The notes under the pieces were generated by a model. That model was not told where the DNA came from. It did no database searches and was given only the letters and a program-made list of their open reading frames with translations. DNA of 57,034 bases from NCBI GenBank assembly GCA_020443345.1, contig JAGRIH010000053.1, positions 1-57,034 of the forward strand. The letters are read 5' to 3'. This document shows positions 44,566 to 52,055 of this stretch, piece by piece. The stretch's first letter is position 1; each line of letters begins with the position of its first letter. This stretch comes from Halioglobus sp. GTDB taxonomy: Bacteria > Pseudomonadota > Gammaproteobacteria > Pseudomonadales > Halieaceae. The position numbers and the translations under genes were made by a program.

Positions 44566-45660
44566 ATGCCGCTGTCGCGTATCACACCGCAGCACTACGC
44601 GGCGCTACTGGAGGAAAAAGTCGCCGCGGTGTCTGCGCTGCTGGCACCCCACGCCCCCCCCACGCCGCAGGTCTATCCCTCCGCACCGACGGCTTTTCGC
44701 ATGCGCGCCGAGTTTCGGATGTGGCACGACGGCGACGCGCTGGACTACGTGATGTTCCGCCCGGGGGAGCCGCAGACACCGCTACCCGTCGAGGCGCTGC
44801 CCATTGCCTGCGCGCGCATCCAGGAGCTGATGCCGGCCCTGCGCACGCGGCTGCGTAACGAACCGGTGTTGCGGGGCAGATTATTTCAGGTCGAATTCCT
44901 GAGCACCCTGGCCGGAGATACCCTGCTCACACTGGTGTATCACCGGGCGCTGGCACGGGACTGGGGCGCGGCGGCACAGGCACTGGCCCGGGAACTGGGC
45001 GTGTCCATTGTCGGGCGCAGCCGCGGGCAGAAGCGGGTTGTCGGCCGCGACTACGTGTGCGAGGTGCTGCGGGTAGCCGGCCGCGACTACCGCTACCGTC
45101 AGTACGAACAGGCGTTCACGCAACCCAACGCCGCACTCAATATCCGCATGCTCGAATGGGCCGGCGGCTGCGCCGGCGCCAGGACCGGCGATCTGCTGGA
45201 GCTGTACTGTGGCAACGGCAACTTCACCCTGCCCCTGGCGCGCTATTTCGACCGGGTCATCGCCACCGAGGTGTCCAAGGCTTCGATTCGCGCCGCGCGC
45301 GAGAACCTGGCGGCAAACGCCATCGACAATGTGCAGATGATCCGCCTGTCAGCACAGGAAGTGGCCCAGGCCTTGGCCGGAGTGCGGACCTTCAGGCGCC
45401 TGGCGCAACTGCCGCACCCCCTGACACACTACGCTCTGCGGACCCTGTTCGTGGACCCGCCCCGGGCCGGGCTGGACCCCCACAGTCTGACGATGGCGGC
45501 CGGCTTCGATGCGATCATCTACATCTCGTGCAATCCGCACACGCTGTCCCGGGACCTGGCGACCCTGCGCCGCACACACCGGATCGCGCGCCTGGCCCTG
45601 TTTGACCAGTTTCCCTACACCGACCACATGGAATGTGGCGTTTTTCTTATGCACCGCTAG
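44566..45660 (+). CDS. trmA: tRNA (uracil-5-)-methyltransferase TrmA
   Basis: Makes 5-methyluridine 54 in tRNA. 364 residues from ATG 44566, close to the E. coli length. SAM-binding LELYCGNGNFTLPLA, the VDPPRAGLDP motif and the nucleophile Cys in YISCNPHTL are present, as is the C-terminal FDQFPYTDHMECGVFL. Another tRNA-modifying gene right after the tus genes. No TRAM domain, as expected. Confidence 0.96.
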   Translation: MPLSRITPQHYAALLEEKVAAVSALLAPHAPPTPQVYPSAPTAFRMRAEFRMWHDGDALDYVMFRPGEPQTPLPVEALPIACARIQELMPALRTRLRNEPVLRGRLFQVEFLSTLAGDTLLTLVYHRALARDWGAAAQALARELGVSIVGRSRGQKRVVGRDYVCEVLRVAGRDYRYRQYEQAFTQPNAALNIRMLEWAGGCAGARTGDLLELYCGNGNFTLPLARYFDRVIATEVSKASIRAARENLAANAIDNVQMIRLSAQEVAQALAGVRTFRRLAQLPHPLTHYALRTLFVDPPRAGLDPHSLTMAAGFDAIIYISCNPHTLSRDLATLRRTHRIARLALFDQFPYTDHMECGVFLMHR

Positions 45661-45722
45661 ACTTTTAGTTGCGCGCTGAGCGCCAGCGCACCGGGTTTCA
45701 CCGCCATACGCAGGAGTCGTCC

Positions 45723-46007
45723 ATGTCCGCCGAAAAACTCTCCGCCGCCGCCATTGAAGAGCGACTGGCCGCGCTGCCCGACTGGGCACTGGATCAGCAC
45801 AAGCTCTACCGTCACTTTGTGTTCGAGAATTTCGTGGAAGCCTTTGGCTTTATTAGCCAGGTGGCCCTGCTGGCCGAAACCATGAACCACCACCCGCAGT
45901 GGTCCAACAACTACAACCGGGTGGAGATTTATCTGACGACGCACGATGCGGGCGGGATTACGGCGCGCGATTTCACCCTCGCCGGCCGCATCGACAGCTT
46001 GCTTTGA
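45723..46007 (+). CDS. phhB: Pterin-4a-carbinolamine dehydratase
   Basis: A 94-residue PCD family enzyme that recycles 4a-hydroxy-tetrahydrobiopterin. The active-site set H56, H57, P58, W60, H74 and D83 ([15 protein letters not shown]) is intact. The ATG at 45723 follows AGGAG. No phenylalanine hydroxylase gene is nearby in this window, so the pterin partner is unknown. Confidence 0.93.
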   Translation: MSAEKLSAAAIEERLAALPDWALDQHKLYRHFVFENFVEAFGFISQVALLAETMNHHPQWSNNYNRVEIYLTTHDAGGITARDFTLAGRIDSLL

Positions 46008-46035
46008 GCGCGCCTGCACCGCGCTGCGGGGTGGG

Positions 46036-46929
46036 TCAGTAGCGAATACCGAACGCCAGCAGGCGCCGGCCGAGCGTTTCGTCGAGCCTGGCAGCGTCCG
46101 CCGCGTTGACTTCCACGTGGCGCAGCTCCAGTTCGCGATACAGATCGCGCCTGTGCAGTCTGGCTGAGAGCTCCCGCGCCGGTGTGTCGTCGTCCCAGCA
46201 GTCGATGTAAATACTGCCGGCGGGCAGGTAAAAATCAGCGTGGAACGCTTCTTCAGTGGGCAGCGCCCGCTGGCAGGCGTGCGCCAGCTGCGCCAGGTAC
46301 AGCCAGTTACAGACGCGCGCCTGCAGGGCCGAGGACAGTGTGTGCCCGTCGATGCCGGTGCGCGAACCGGCCCCGTCGACGGGCGCCGCAAACAGGTCCG
46401 GCGCCAGTTCATCGGCCGCTGCCAGCGGCTGCACCTGGTCCGCCTGCCGAGTCAGCTCCCGGTGAATAACCGGGTGATCGATGATCTCGTGGGGCCAGGT
46501 GACATAGAACGCGCCGCTATTGTCACTTTCGGCCGGCTGCCCGCCCAGGCGCTTGCCAAACGCGGTGAGCTGCCAGCCCAGCATGCTGTGCTGCTGCAGG
46601 CCCAGTTCGGCCAGGGCGCGATTGATCTGCCGGGCGTGCAGCGGCGGGTAATAACGGCACATGGCGGCGGCGCTGATGCGCTGGTTGGATTCAATGGCCG
46701 CCAGCAGCGGGTGTTTTTCGAGGTGCTCGGGCCACACAACGTAGCGCCCGAAGCGCCGGCTGTTGTGGTAGGTCCCGCCCTCGAACTCGCCTTTTGGCGT
46801 GAGTACCCACGTCTCCCCCGAGCGCTGGATCCAGCCGTAGTCCCGGAGTGTGGCAAACAACTGCTGGGCCGGAATATCCAGCTTTTTCGCCAGAGCGGTG
46901 GTGGACAGGCGGGTATCCGCGGGCTCCAT
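46036..46929 (-). CDS. Winged-helix plus nuclease-like domain protein
   Basis: A 297-residue protein with two tandem modules that look like helix-turn-helix plus short beta domain (LSTTALAKKLDIPAQQLFATLRDYG and, after a second repeat, AAAMCRYYPPLHARQINRALAELG), each followed by a W/G-rich stretch. The C-terminal part (HADFYLPAGSIYIDCW onward to LLAFGI) resembles a PD-(D/E)XK-like nuclease domain, but the usual Lys positions are Arg or His, so activity is doubtful. ATG 46929 is one base after the dUTPase stop: TGACATG, coupled translation. Confidence 0.6.
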   Translation of the reverse strand: MEPADTRLSTTALAKKLDIPAQQLFATLRDYGWIQRSGETWVLTPKGEFEGGTYHNSRRFGRYVVWPEHLEKHPLLAAIESNQRISAAAMCRYYPPLHARQINRALAELGLQQHSMLGWQLTAFGKRLGGQPAESDNSGAFYVTWPHEIIDHPVIHRELTRQADQVQPLAAADELAPDLFAAPVDGAGSRTGIDGHTLSSALQARVCNWLYLAQLAHACQRALPTEEAFHADFYLPAGSIYIDCWDDDTPARELSARLHRRDLYRELELRHVEVNAADAARLDETLGRRLLAFGIRY

Positions 46930-46930
46930 G

Positions 46931-47557
46931 TCAGCGCGCAACGAGCTCGCGGTAGCGCGCATCCAGCGAGCGGTACACCTGCTGCGCAAAGTCAGCGGCG
47001 CCGCGATCCAGGGCGGCCACCAGATCGATCAGATGTTCGTTGTCCTCCCTACCCGCCCAGTTCTTGACATAGCTGCCGTCCTGGTAGCCGTTGTCCTGGC
47101 GGAAGAAATTCAGCACGTTCTTGCCGATGTAGGCACCGTACAGGCGGTCAAAATCCAGGTCCACGGCGTGCATCAGCTCCCAAAAGCGCGTCACGCAAAA
47201 CTGCCTGGTGCGCAGGGTATCGGCGGCGAGTTCCTCGGTGGCCTCCCGCACGCCGAGCCCGGCCGGTGCAAAGTCGGCCAGCTCGCGCTCGATCTGTGCG
47301 GCGATCTGGGCGATGTCCCTGCCGTCGCGGAACAGGGCCGACAGTCCAAAGTGCCAGATGTCGATCACTTCCAGGCGCACCTGCTCCATGTCGGGCGTGT
47401 GTTGCTTCCACCACTTGTAGCCGTAGTGATCGATCAATTCGGCGCACTCGATCCACACTGCCCGGTACCATGCAAACTCCTGCTCCAACCAGTCTGGATG
47501 GACTCGCGAGTTCATGTTGTGCTGCATGGTCAGCATATTCACCAGTGCCTGTTGCAT
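46931..47557 (-). CDS. Dimeric (all-alpha) dUTPase
   Basis: A 208-residue member of the all-alpha NTP pyrophosphatase/dUTPase_2 family, which removes dUTP to keep uracil out of DNA. Metal ligands follow the ExxE...ExxD pattern: E37, E40, E63 and D66 (LEVIDIWHF). YGYKWWK and GKNVLNFFRQDNGYQDG are further family motifs. The start is ATG 47557; a 60-residue upstream extension is GC-rich and unrelated. Confidence 0.88.
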   Translation of the reverse strand: MQQALVNMLTMQHNMNSRVHPDWLEQEFAWYRAVWIECAELIDHYGYKWWKQHTPDMEQVRLEVIDIWHFGLSALFRDGRDIAQIAAQIERELADFAPAGLGVREATEELAADTLRTRQFCVTRFWELMHAVDLDFDRLYGAYIGKNVLNFFRQDNGYQDGSYVKNWAGREDNEHLIDLVAALDRGAADFAQQVYRSLDARYRELVAR

Positions 47558-47736
47558 GCGTTTACCTCGTCGTCCTGTGGCCGCGCCGGCAGTTCGCAGC
47601 GCCGCGCCGGGATGGCCGCAGCATAGCAGCCTGCTGCCGTGTGGCAAGTACAGACCGGCGTCAGCGCATCGAACACGGCGCCCGCACCGCAAACGCTCGC
47701 CGCCGGGGCGGCCGCCCCCTCGCGAAGGCGGGCGCA

Positions 47737-47776
47737 CTGGTAAGTTTTACGATCGACTGCCGTAAAACTTACCAGT
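47737..47776. promoter_or_regulatory. Perfect 16-bp inverted repeat, candidate enhancer site
   Basis: ACTGGTAAGTTTTACG (47737-47752), an 8-nt spacer, CGTAAAACTTACCAGT (47761-47776). It is unusually AT-rich for its surroundings and lies about 110 bp upstream of the csbD sigma-54-like promoter, where an activator would bind. No U-tract follows, so a terminator is unlikely. Confidence 0.55.
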
Positions 47777-47882
47777 CGGCGCGCCTGCGCCGGCGCTGGC
47801 TGTCGCTTGGACCCAGCCCCGACCGCAGGTTTTGCCCGCGCGCACCGGTGGCAGCGCTGCGCAATCTGCGCGACATGAAGCT

Positions 47883-47898
47883 TGGCACGGAACATGCT
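47883..47898 (+). promoter_or_regulatory. Sigma-54-type promoter of csbD
   Basis: TGGCACGGAACATGCT: GG (47884-47885) and GC (47896-47897) are exactly 10 nt apart. It differs from the consensus TGGCACG-N4-TTGCT at one defined base. The predicted start is near 47909, about 87 nt before the csbD ATG. Confidence 0.75.
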
Positions 47899-47995
47899 TT
47901 TACTTATTGGCAGCTTGCAACACAGCGCGCTGCTGTCGGACACACGGTGTGCGTCAGCAATAAATGTGACATTGTTGTCAACACAGGAGTCGATC

Positions 47996-48196
47996 ATGAA
48001 TCAGGACATTGCACAGGGCAAGTGGAAGCAGCTCAAGGGTAAAATCCAGGCCAAGTGGGGAGAACTCACCGACGACGATCTGGACCGCATCAAGGGCAAG
48101 CGCCAGGAGTTTGCCGGCGTGATGCAGGAAAAATACGGCAAGGGCAAGGAAGAGGCCGAGCGCGAGTTCGACGCATTGCGCGACAGCGACATCTAG
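47996..48196 (+). CDS. CsbD family stress-response protein
   Basis: A 66-residue CsbD/YjbJ-type protein: NQDIAQGKWKQLKGKIQAKWGELTDDDLD is the family fold (seen here as GKWKQLKGK and WGELTDDDLDRIKGK). It is hydrophilic and abundant under stress in relatives; its mechanism is unknown. ATG 47996 has CAGGAG upstream. Sigma-54-type promoter before it and a terminator after it make it a single-gene unit. Confidence 0.93.
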   Translation: MNQDIAQGKWKQLKGKIQAKWGELTDDDLDRIKGKRQEFAGVMQEKYGKGKEEAEREFDALRDSDI

Positions 48197-48222
48197 CGTC
48201 GCTTTCCGGCGCAAAATCGCCC

Positions 48223-48253
48223 GCCGGCAGCTCTAGTGGCTGCCGGCTTTTTT
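48223..48253 (+). terminator. Rho-independent terminator of csbD
   Basis: Stem GCCGGCAGC (48223-48231) / GCTGCCGGC (48239-48247), 7-nt loop, T6. Confidence 0.92.
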
Positions 48254-48334
48254 ATACGCGTCACTGCGGACAACGCCTGCATTGCGATGACAGTGACCGA
48301 CCGCACCTGCCATCAGACCACGAGCCGCGCGCGC

Positions 48335-48613
48335 TCAAAGGCTCGATGCAGCGCACATTGCCAACACCTTGCGACTGATATTCAGCTCGATATCCGCGGC
48401 GACATTCACCAGCTTGAACTGGCTCCACGGCACGGCGACGCAGCGCTTTGACGCCGGTTCGCCGGCGTCGACCGCGAGCTTCACGTATTCGATGCGACCG
48501 TCGCGCACATTGAGTATGATATCGTCGATGCGCCCGAGAACCTGGCCGTCCCGGCTCTTCACCGGGCTGCTGAGCAATTCGCTCAGTTCGAGATTGGCAA
48601 GCCTGTGTGACAT
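48335..48613 (-). CDS. PRC-barrel domain protein
   Basis: A 92-residue protein made of one PRC-barrel: LLSSPVKSRDGQVLGRIDDIILN, then RIEYVKLAV and a CVAVPWSQFKL strand. Such small PRC-barrel proteins are often stress-induced and may bind RNA or membranes. The start at 48613 follows GGAGGTG; a longer frame to ATG 48679 would overlap the sigma-54-type promoter at 48679-48694. Confidence 0.85.
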   Translation of the reverse strand: MSHRLANLELSELLSSPVKSRDGQVLGRIDDIILNVRDGRIEYVKLAVDAGEPASKRCVAVPWSQFKLVNVAADIELNISRKVLAMCAASSL

Positions 48614-48678
48614 GGCACCTCCCCCGCTCCCGTCTCGCCTCACCGCGAGAGGGAACACTGCGTTATCTTGCTGATTCA

Positions 48679-48694
48679 TGCACTTTCCACGCCA
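48679..48694 (-). promoter_or_regulatory. Sigma-54-type promoter of the PRC-barrel gene
   Basis: On minus TGGCGTGGAAAGTGCA, with GG (48693-48692) and GC (48681-48680) 10 nt apart. Weaker than the csbD site. The predicted start near 48668 leaves a 55-nt leader to the ATG at 48613. Confidence 0.55.
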
Positions 48695-48757
48695 GAAAAA
48701 GCAGCAGCCAGTTCGGGAAGCGGCGCGCGCTCGACCGGCGGGTGCGAAGCGACCGCA

Positions 48758-50113
48758 TCAGCGCGCCGTGTCGCGGTGCTGCTCGTAGCGCTTCAGGCGG
48801 TTGTAGAGGGTCTTGAGACTGATACCCAGCTCTTTGGCGGTGACTGTCTTGTTGCCCTGATGGTGGTCCAGGGTGGCCAGTATGATGCGCCGCTCGACGT
48901 CTTCCAGGGTCTGGCCCACCGACAACCGCAGGTGGTCGCCCGCCGCGGGCTCACCGCGGATCAACTCACCCGGCAGGTCGTCCAGCTCCACCCGGGTGCC
49001 GGCCAGCAGGAACGCCCGCGCCACGACGTTGCGCAGCTCCCGCACATTGCCGGGCCAGTGGTAGATGCGCAGGGCGTCCAGTGCCTCCTCGGAAAACTGT
49101 TTGCTGACGTTGTGCTCCCGACAAAGCTCGGCGAGAAAGGCCTCGGCCAGCAGCGCGATGTCGTCGCCGCGCTCACGCAGGGAGGGGATGTCCAGCGGAA
49201 ACTGCGCGATCCGGTAGTACAGGTCCTCGCGCAGCAGGCCCTCCTCGATCGCCTCCTGGATGTTCCTGTTGCTGGACGCGAGAATCCGCACATCGGTACG
49301 CAGGGTCTGTTCCCCGCCCACCGGCTGAAAGGCGCGGCTTTCCAGCACGCGCAACAGTTTGACCTGCAAATCGAGCCGCATCTCAGTGAGTTCGTCCAGA
49401 AACAGCGTGCCGCCCTCGGCCTGCTGGAACAAGCCGGTATGCGCCTTGTGCGCCCCGGTAAACGCGCCCTTGACATGCCCGAACAGCTCGCTCTCGGCCA
49501 GTTCTGCGGCGATGGCCCCGCAGTTGACCGCCACGAAGGGGCAGTGGCTGCGCGGGGACAGTGCGTGGATAGTGTGCGCGACCAGTTCCTTGCCGGAGCC
49601 GCTCTCGCCGCACAGAAAGACAGACACGTCACTGGGCGCGACTTTGCGCAGCATGGTGTACAGACGCTGCATCGGGGGCGACTCGCCCAGCATCAGCCCG
49701 CGCCCGCTCTTGTGGACCGCGTCCTCGTCGCTCGCCTCACAGGCCATCTCCTGCCTGAAGCTGGCCAGCGCCTCGCCCAGTTTGTCGAGATCGTCCGGAT
49801 ACGCGAAAATATCGCTGGCGCCGACGCGCATGCCCTCCACCGCCTGCACGTAAGAGGGGCTGCTGCTGAGCAGGAAGATCTGGGTCACGTCGGCGAGATG
49901 CGACTCGCCCAGGAAATGGAACAGTTTGGCTCGGCGCGCAATGTTCTTGCCGTTGAGGTTGATTATCAGCACCTCGGGGCGGACTCGCAGCAGTAAATCG
50001 CGCGCACTGGCCGAGCTGTGCACCGCGTCACTGGAGAACTCCTGCGCACTGAGTACCTGGCGAATCCGCTCGAGGCTCTCCGCGTTCCTATCGACGACAA
50101 GCGCGTGGGGCAC
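48758..50113 (-). CDS. Sigma-54-dependent activator with degenerate receiver domain
   Basis: A 451-residue NtrC-family regulator: receiver-like domain (1-120), AAA+ domain with Walker A GESGSGKE (169-176) and the sigma-54-contacting GAFTGA (216-221), and a C-terminal Fis-type HTH (KELGISLKTLYNRLKRYEQ). The phosphorylation Asp is replaced by Asn (N52 in LIINLNGK) and the conserved Lys before Pro by Tyr (Y105), so ordinary phospho-control is unlikely. There is no kinase gene beside it. The start is GTG 50113 after AGGGAAA. It sits among four sigma-54-type promoters. Confidence 0.95.
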   Translation of the reverse strand: MPHALVVDRNAESLERIRQVLSAQEFSSDAVHSSASARDLLLRVRPEVLIINLNGKNIARRAKLFHFLGESHLADVTQIFLLSSSPSYVQAVEGMRVGASDIFAYPDDLDKLGEALASFRQEMACEASDEDAVHKSGRGLMLGESPPMQRLYTMLRKVAPSDVSVFLCGESGSGKELVAHTIHALSPRSHCPFVAVNCGAIAAELAESELFGHVKGAFTGAHKAHTGLFQQAEGGTLFLDELTEMRLDLQVKLLRVLESRAFQPVGGEQTLRTDVRILASSNRNIQEAIEEGLLREDLYYRIAQFPLDIPSLRERGDDIALLAEAFLAELCREHNVSKQFSEEALDALRIYHWPGNVRELRNVVARAFLLAGTRVELDDLPGELIRGEPAAGDHLRLSVGQTLEDVERRIILATLDHHQGNKTVTAKELGISLKTLYNRLKRYEQHRDTAR

Positions 50114-50239
50114 TGGTTTTTCCCTAATCCATCAACCCGAACGGTGCGGCTGCGAGAAGCCCGGGCGCAGACCTGTTGCAGGGGCGCTCCGGCAGCGTAT
50201 GCGATACTGACACAGAACCTCAATGTAGGGAAACACTAT

Positions 50240-50683
50240 TCACCTCACAGCACCGCCACTGCTGTCGGGGTGATTTTTGATGAAGCCCGAGAACTGGAAG
50301 ATCAGAAAACCGATAGCGGACAGCACCAGCGCTATCTCGTAGCGCATATAGGCCACGGACAACCCGATTGCCCCGGTGAGCCACAGCCCCGCCGCCGTCG
50401 CCGTGCCCTCCGCCCGGCCGCCGCTCTTGACGATGGAGCCCCCGCCGATAAAGCCCATACCGGTGATGATCCCGTACATAATGCGCGCTTCGGGTTCAGA
50501 GCCCTCGTAGACGTCCATACCCACCAGCATAAAGGCGCACGATGCAATGGCCACCAGGGGAAAGGTACGCAATCCGGCTCCATTGGCCTTATACTCCCGG
50601 TTCAGTGCGATGGGCAGCGCCAGCATGAAGGCGATGCCGATTTTGTACAGGTGGTGCCAGATCAGTTGCAGGTCGATATCCAT
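50240..50683 (-). CDS. MgtC/SapB family membrane protein
   Basis: A 147-residue protein with about four membrane helices and the MgtC signature: ALPIALNREYK, RTFPLVAIASCAFMLVG, GIITGMGFIGGGSIVK and GTATAAGLWLTGAIG. Related proteins modulate ATP synthase or ion balance under stress. The start is ATG 50683. It is divergent from the DUF883 operon; I see no sigma-54-type site in its own direction. Confidence 0.88.
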   Translation of the reverse strand: MDIDLQLIWHHLYKIGIAFMLALPIALNREYKANGAGLRTFPLVAIASCAFMLVGMDVYEGSEPEARIMYGIITGMGFIGGGSIVKSGGRAEGTATAAGLWLTGAIGLSVAYMRYEIALVLSAIGFLIFQFSGFIKNHPDSSGGAVR

Positions 50684-50824
50684 TGCGCGAAACCCCTCCA
50701 GCGGGTGTCGTGTGCGGTGGCGACGGCTCAGTAGCGAGCAATGCCGGGCCGGGTGAAGGCGCTGGCCCGCGCGCGGGCGGCGGTGCGACAGCAGCACCGC
50801 AACGGTTGGCGCTACTTCTGTCCT

Positions 50825-50840
50825 TGGTACGCCTTATGCA
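50825..50840 (+). promoter_or_regulatory. Sigma-54-type promoter of the DUF883 operon
   Basis: TGGTACGCCTTATGCA: GG (50826-50827) and GC (50838-50839) 10 nt apart, with two mismatches to the defined consensus bases. The predicted start near 50851 is 40 nt before the ATG. Confidence 0.65.
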
Positions 50841-50890
50841 TATTGAATGGGGAAAACCCGGTGTTCGGGTTGCACACCAAGGAGGCTATC

Positions 50891-51217
50891 ATGTCATTGG
50901 GTAAAACTTCGCGTCCAGAAGCAGATTATGGCGCGCAACACCATGCCGGGGGCGATGCCAGCACCACGGATCAGGTGGCTCAGGCCGCCCACGCGGCAAT
51001 CGACAAGGCCGCGGCCAACCTGGCCCACGCCGAGCGCGCGCTGCGCGAGGCCCAGGCGGCGGCGGGAGTGAAAGTCAGCGAGGTATCGACGCAGGCGCGG
51101 CAACTGGGCGGCGACTCCCTGGCCAGTGTCAGGCAGTACGTCCATGAGCACCCGGCCCGATCGGTCGGTATCGCGTTCGCGGCGGGTTACCTGTTGTCGG
51201 TCCTGCTGAAAAAGTAG
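50891..51217 (+). CDS. DUF883 (ElaB/YqjD-type) membrane-anchored ribosome/stress protein
   Basis: A 108-residue protein with a long amphipathic Ala-rich helix (about 25-80) and a C-terminal membrane anchor (SVGIAFAAGYLLSVLLKK), the ElaB/YqjD plan. In E. coli these tether ribosomes to the membrane in stationary phase. AAGGAGG precedes ATG 50891. First gene of an operon with YqjE-like, YqjK-like, AI-2E and YihY proteins. Confidence 0.88.
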   Translation: MSLGKTSRPEADYGAQHHAGGDASTTDQVAQAAHAAIDKAAANLAHAERALREAQAAAGVKVSEVSTQARQLGGDSLASVRQYVHEHPARSVGIAFAAGYLLSVLLKK

Positions 51218-51223
51218 CCGCGC

Positions 51224-51682
51224 GTGTCTGGATGCGACGACAGTGCCGCCACGGCGGACCCACAGCGCCCGGTGGAACCGCCCGAACCGCACGGTCCGCC
51301 GGCTCCGCCGGATTCCATCACCGAGTTGGCTCACGCGCTGGTGGAACTGGCGCGCGACAGCGCCGACCAGGCCGAGGCGCTGGCCCGACTGGGGCTGCTG
51401 GAGGCACAGCTTTCGCTCGCGGCGCTGCGGAAAATGGCCGGGCTGGCGGTACTGTTGGGCTGCGGGGTTTTTCTCACCTGGCAACTGGCCAGCGCCGCGG
51501 TGGTTGCTGCGGCTGTCTGGGGCGGGCTGTCGCTACCCCTGGGCCTGTTGCTGGGCACGCTGCTGAACGCGGCGCTCACGCTGTGGCTGTTCAGGATGGT
51601 AAAACAGATCAGGGATACGCTCGGCTTTAGCCGGACACGCCGCTTTCTGCGGGGACAAGACGATGAATCTGCTGCAGACTAG
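51224..51682 (+). CDS. YqjE/holin-X-like phage holin superfamily protein
   Basis: A 152-residue inner-membrane protein: Pro-rich polar start, amphipathic helix, two hydrophobic helices (about 70-95 and 98-120), basic C-terminus. This matches YqjE-type proteins that follow DUF883 genes. The start is GTG 51224, 6 bp after the previous stop. Confidence 0.82.
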   Translation: MSGCDDSAATADPQRPVEPPEPHGPPAPPDSITELAHALVELARDSADQAEALARLGLLEAQLSLAALRKMAGLAVLLGCGVFLTWQLASAAVVAAAVWGGLSLPLGLLLGTLLNAALTLWLFRMVKQIRDTLGFSRTRRFLRGQDDESAAD

Positions 51683-52055
51683 GAGACAGGCGATAGCCCG
51701 CCACTGCGCCGCGATGGATGCCCGGCGCCGGCGTATCCGGCGCCGCGCCGCGGCGGTCACGCGCGGCGCCGGACAGGTGGCGGCAAGGCCCGCCACTCTC
51801 GCGGTGGCGGGACTGTGTGGCGCCCTCGCCGGCTATCTGCACACCGGGTCCGCACCCTCCGGCGGCAGTGCGCTCGAGCGGCCGCGCAAGCGGGCGCCGG
51901 GCGGTGGCGCGCTGCAAACCTTGACGCACCTGGCGACCCTGCTCCCCGCAGTGCTTGCGGGGCTCGACACCCTGTCCGGTGAGCCGTCGCAGGATCGCCT
52001 CGCAGCGGCGAGCGCCGCGCCGTCCGGCGCCAGCGAGGCCGGCGATGCCCGGTGA
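51663..52055 (+). CDS. YqjK-like small protein
   Basis: A 130-residue protein overlapping its neighbour by 20 nt. The N-terminal third is very basic (ARRRRIRRRAAA), followed by one hydrophobic stretch (ATLAVAGLCGALAGYL) and an Ala/Ser-rich tail. The place after the YqjE-like gene suggests the YqjK role; sequence similarity is weak, so the name is positional. Confidence 0.6.
   Translation: MNLLQTRRQAIARHCAAMDARRRRIRRRAAAVTRGAGQVAARPATLAVAGLCGALAGYLHTGSAPSGGSALERPRKRAPGGGALQTLTHLATLLPAVLAGLDTLSGEPSQDRLAAASAAPSGASEAGDAR

Larger units (their letters stand above)
47558..47995. other. Divergent intergenic region: dUTPase / csbD
   Basis: A 438-bp region. It holds a perfect inverted repeat (47737-47776), a sigma-54-type promoter (47883-47898) for csbD, and otherwise GC-rich sequence without a convincing gene. 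Confidence 0.6.

Noticed and set aside
50684-50824. Sigma-54-type promoter for mgtC on minus
   Set aside because: The best GG...GC pairs there are 9 or 11 nt apart, not 10.
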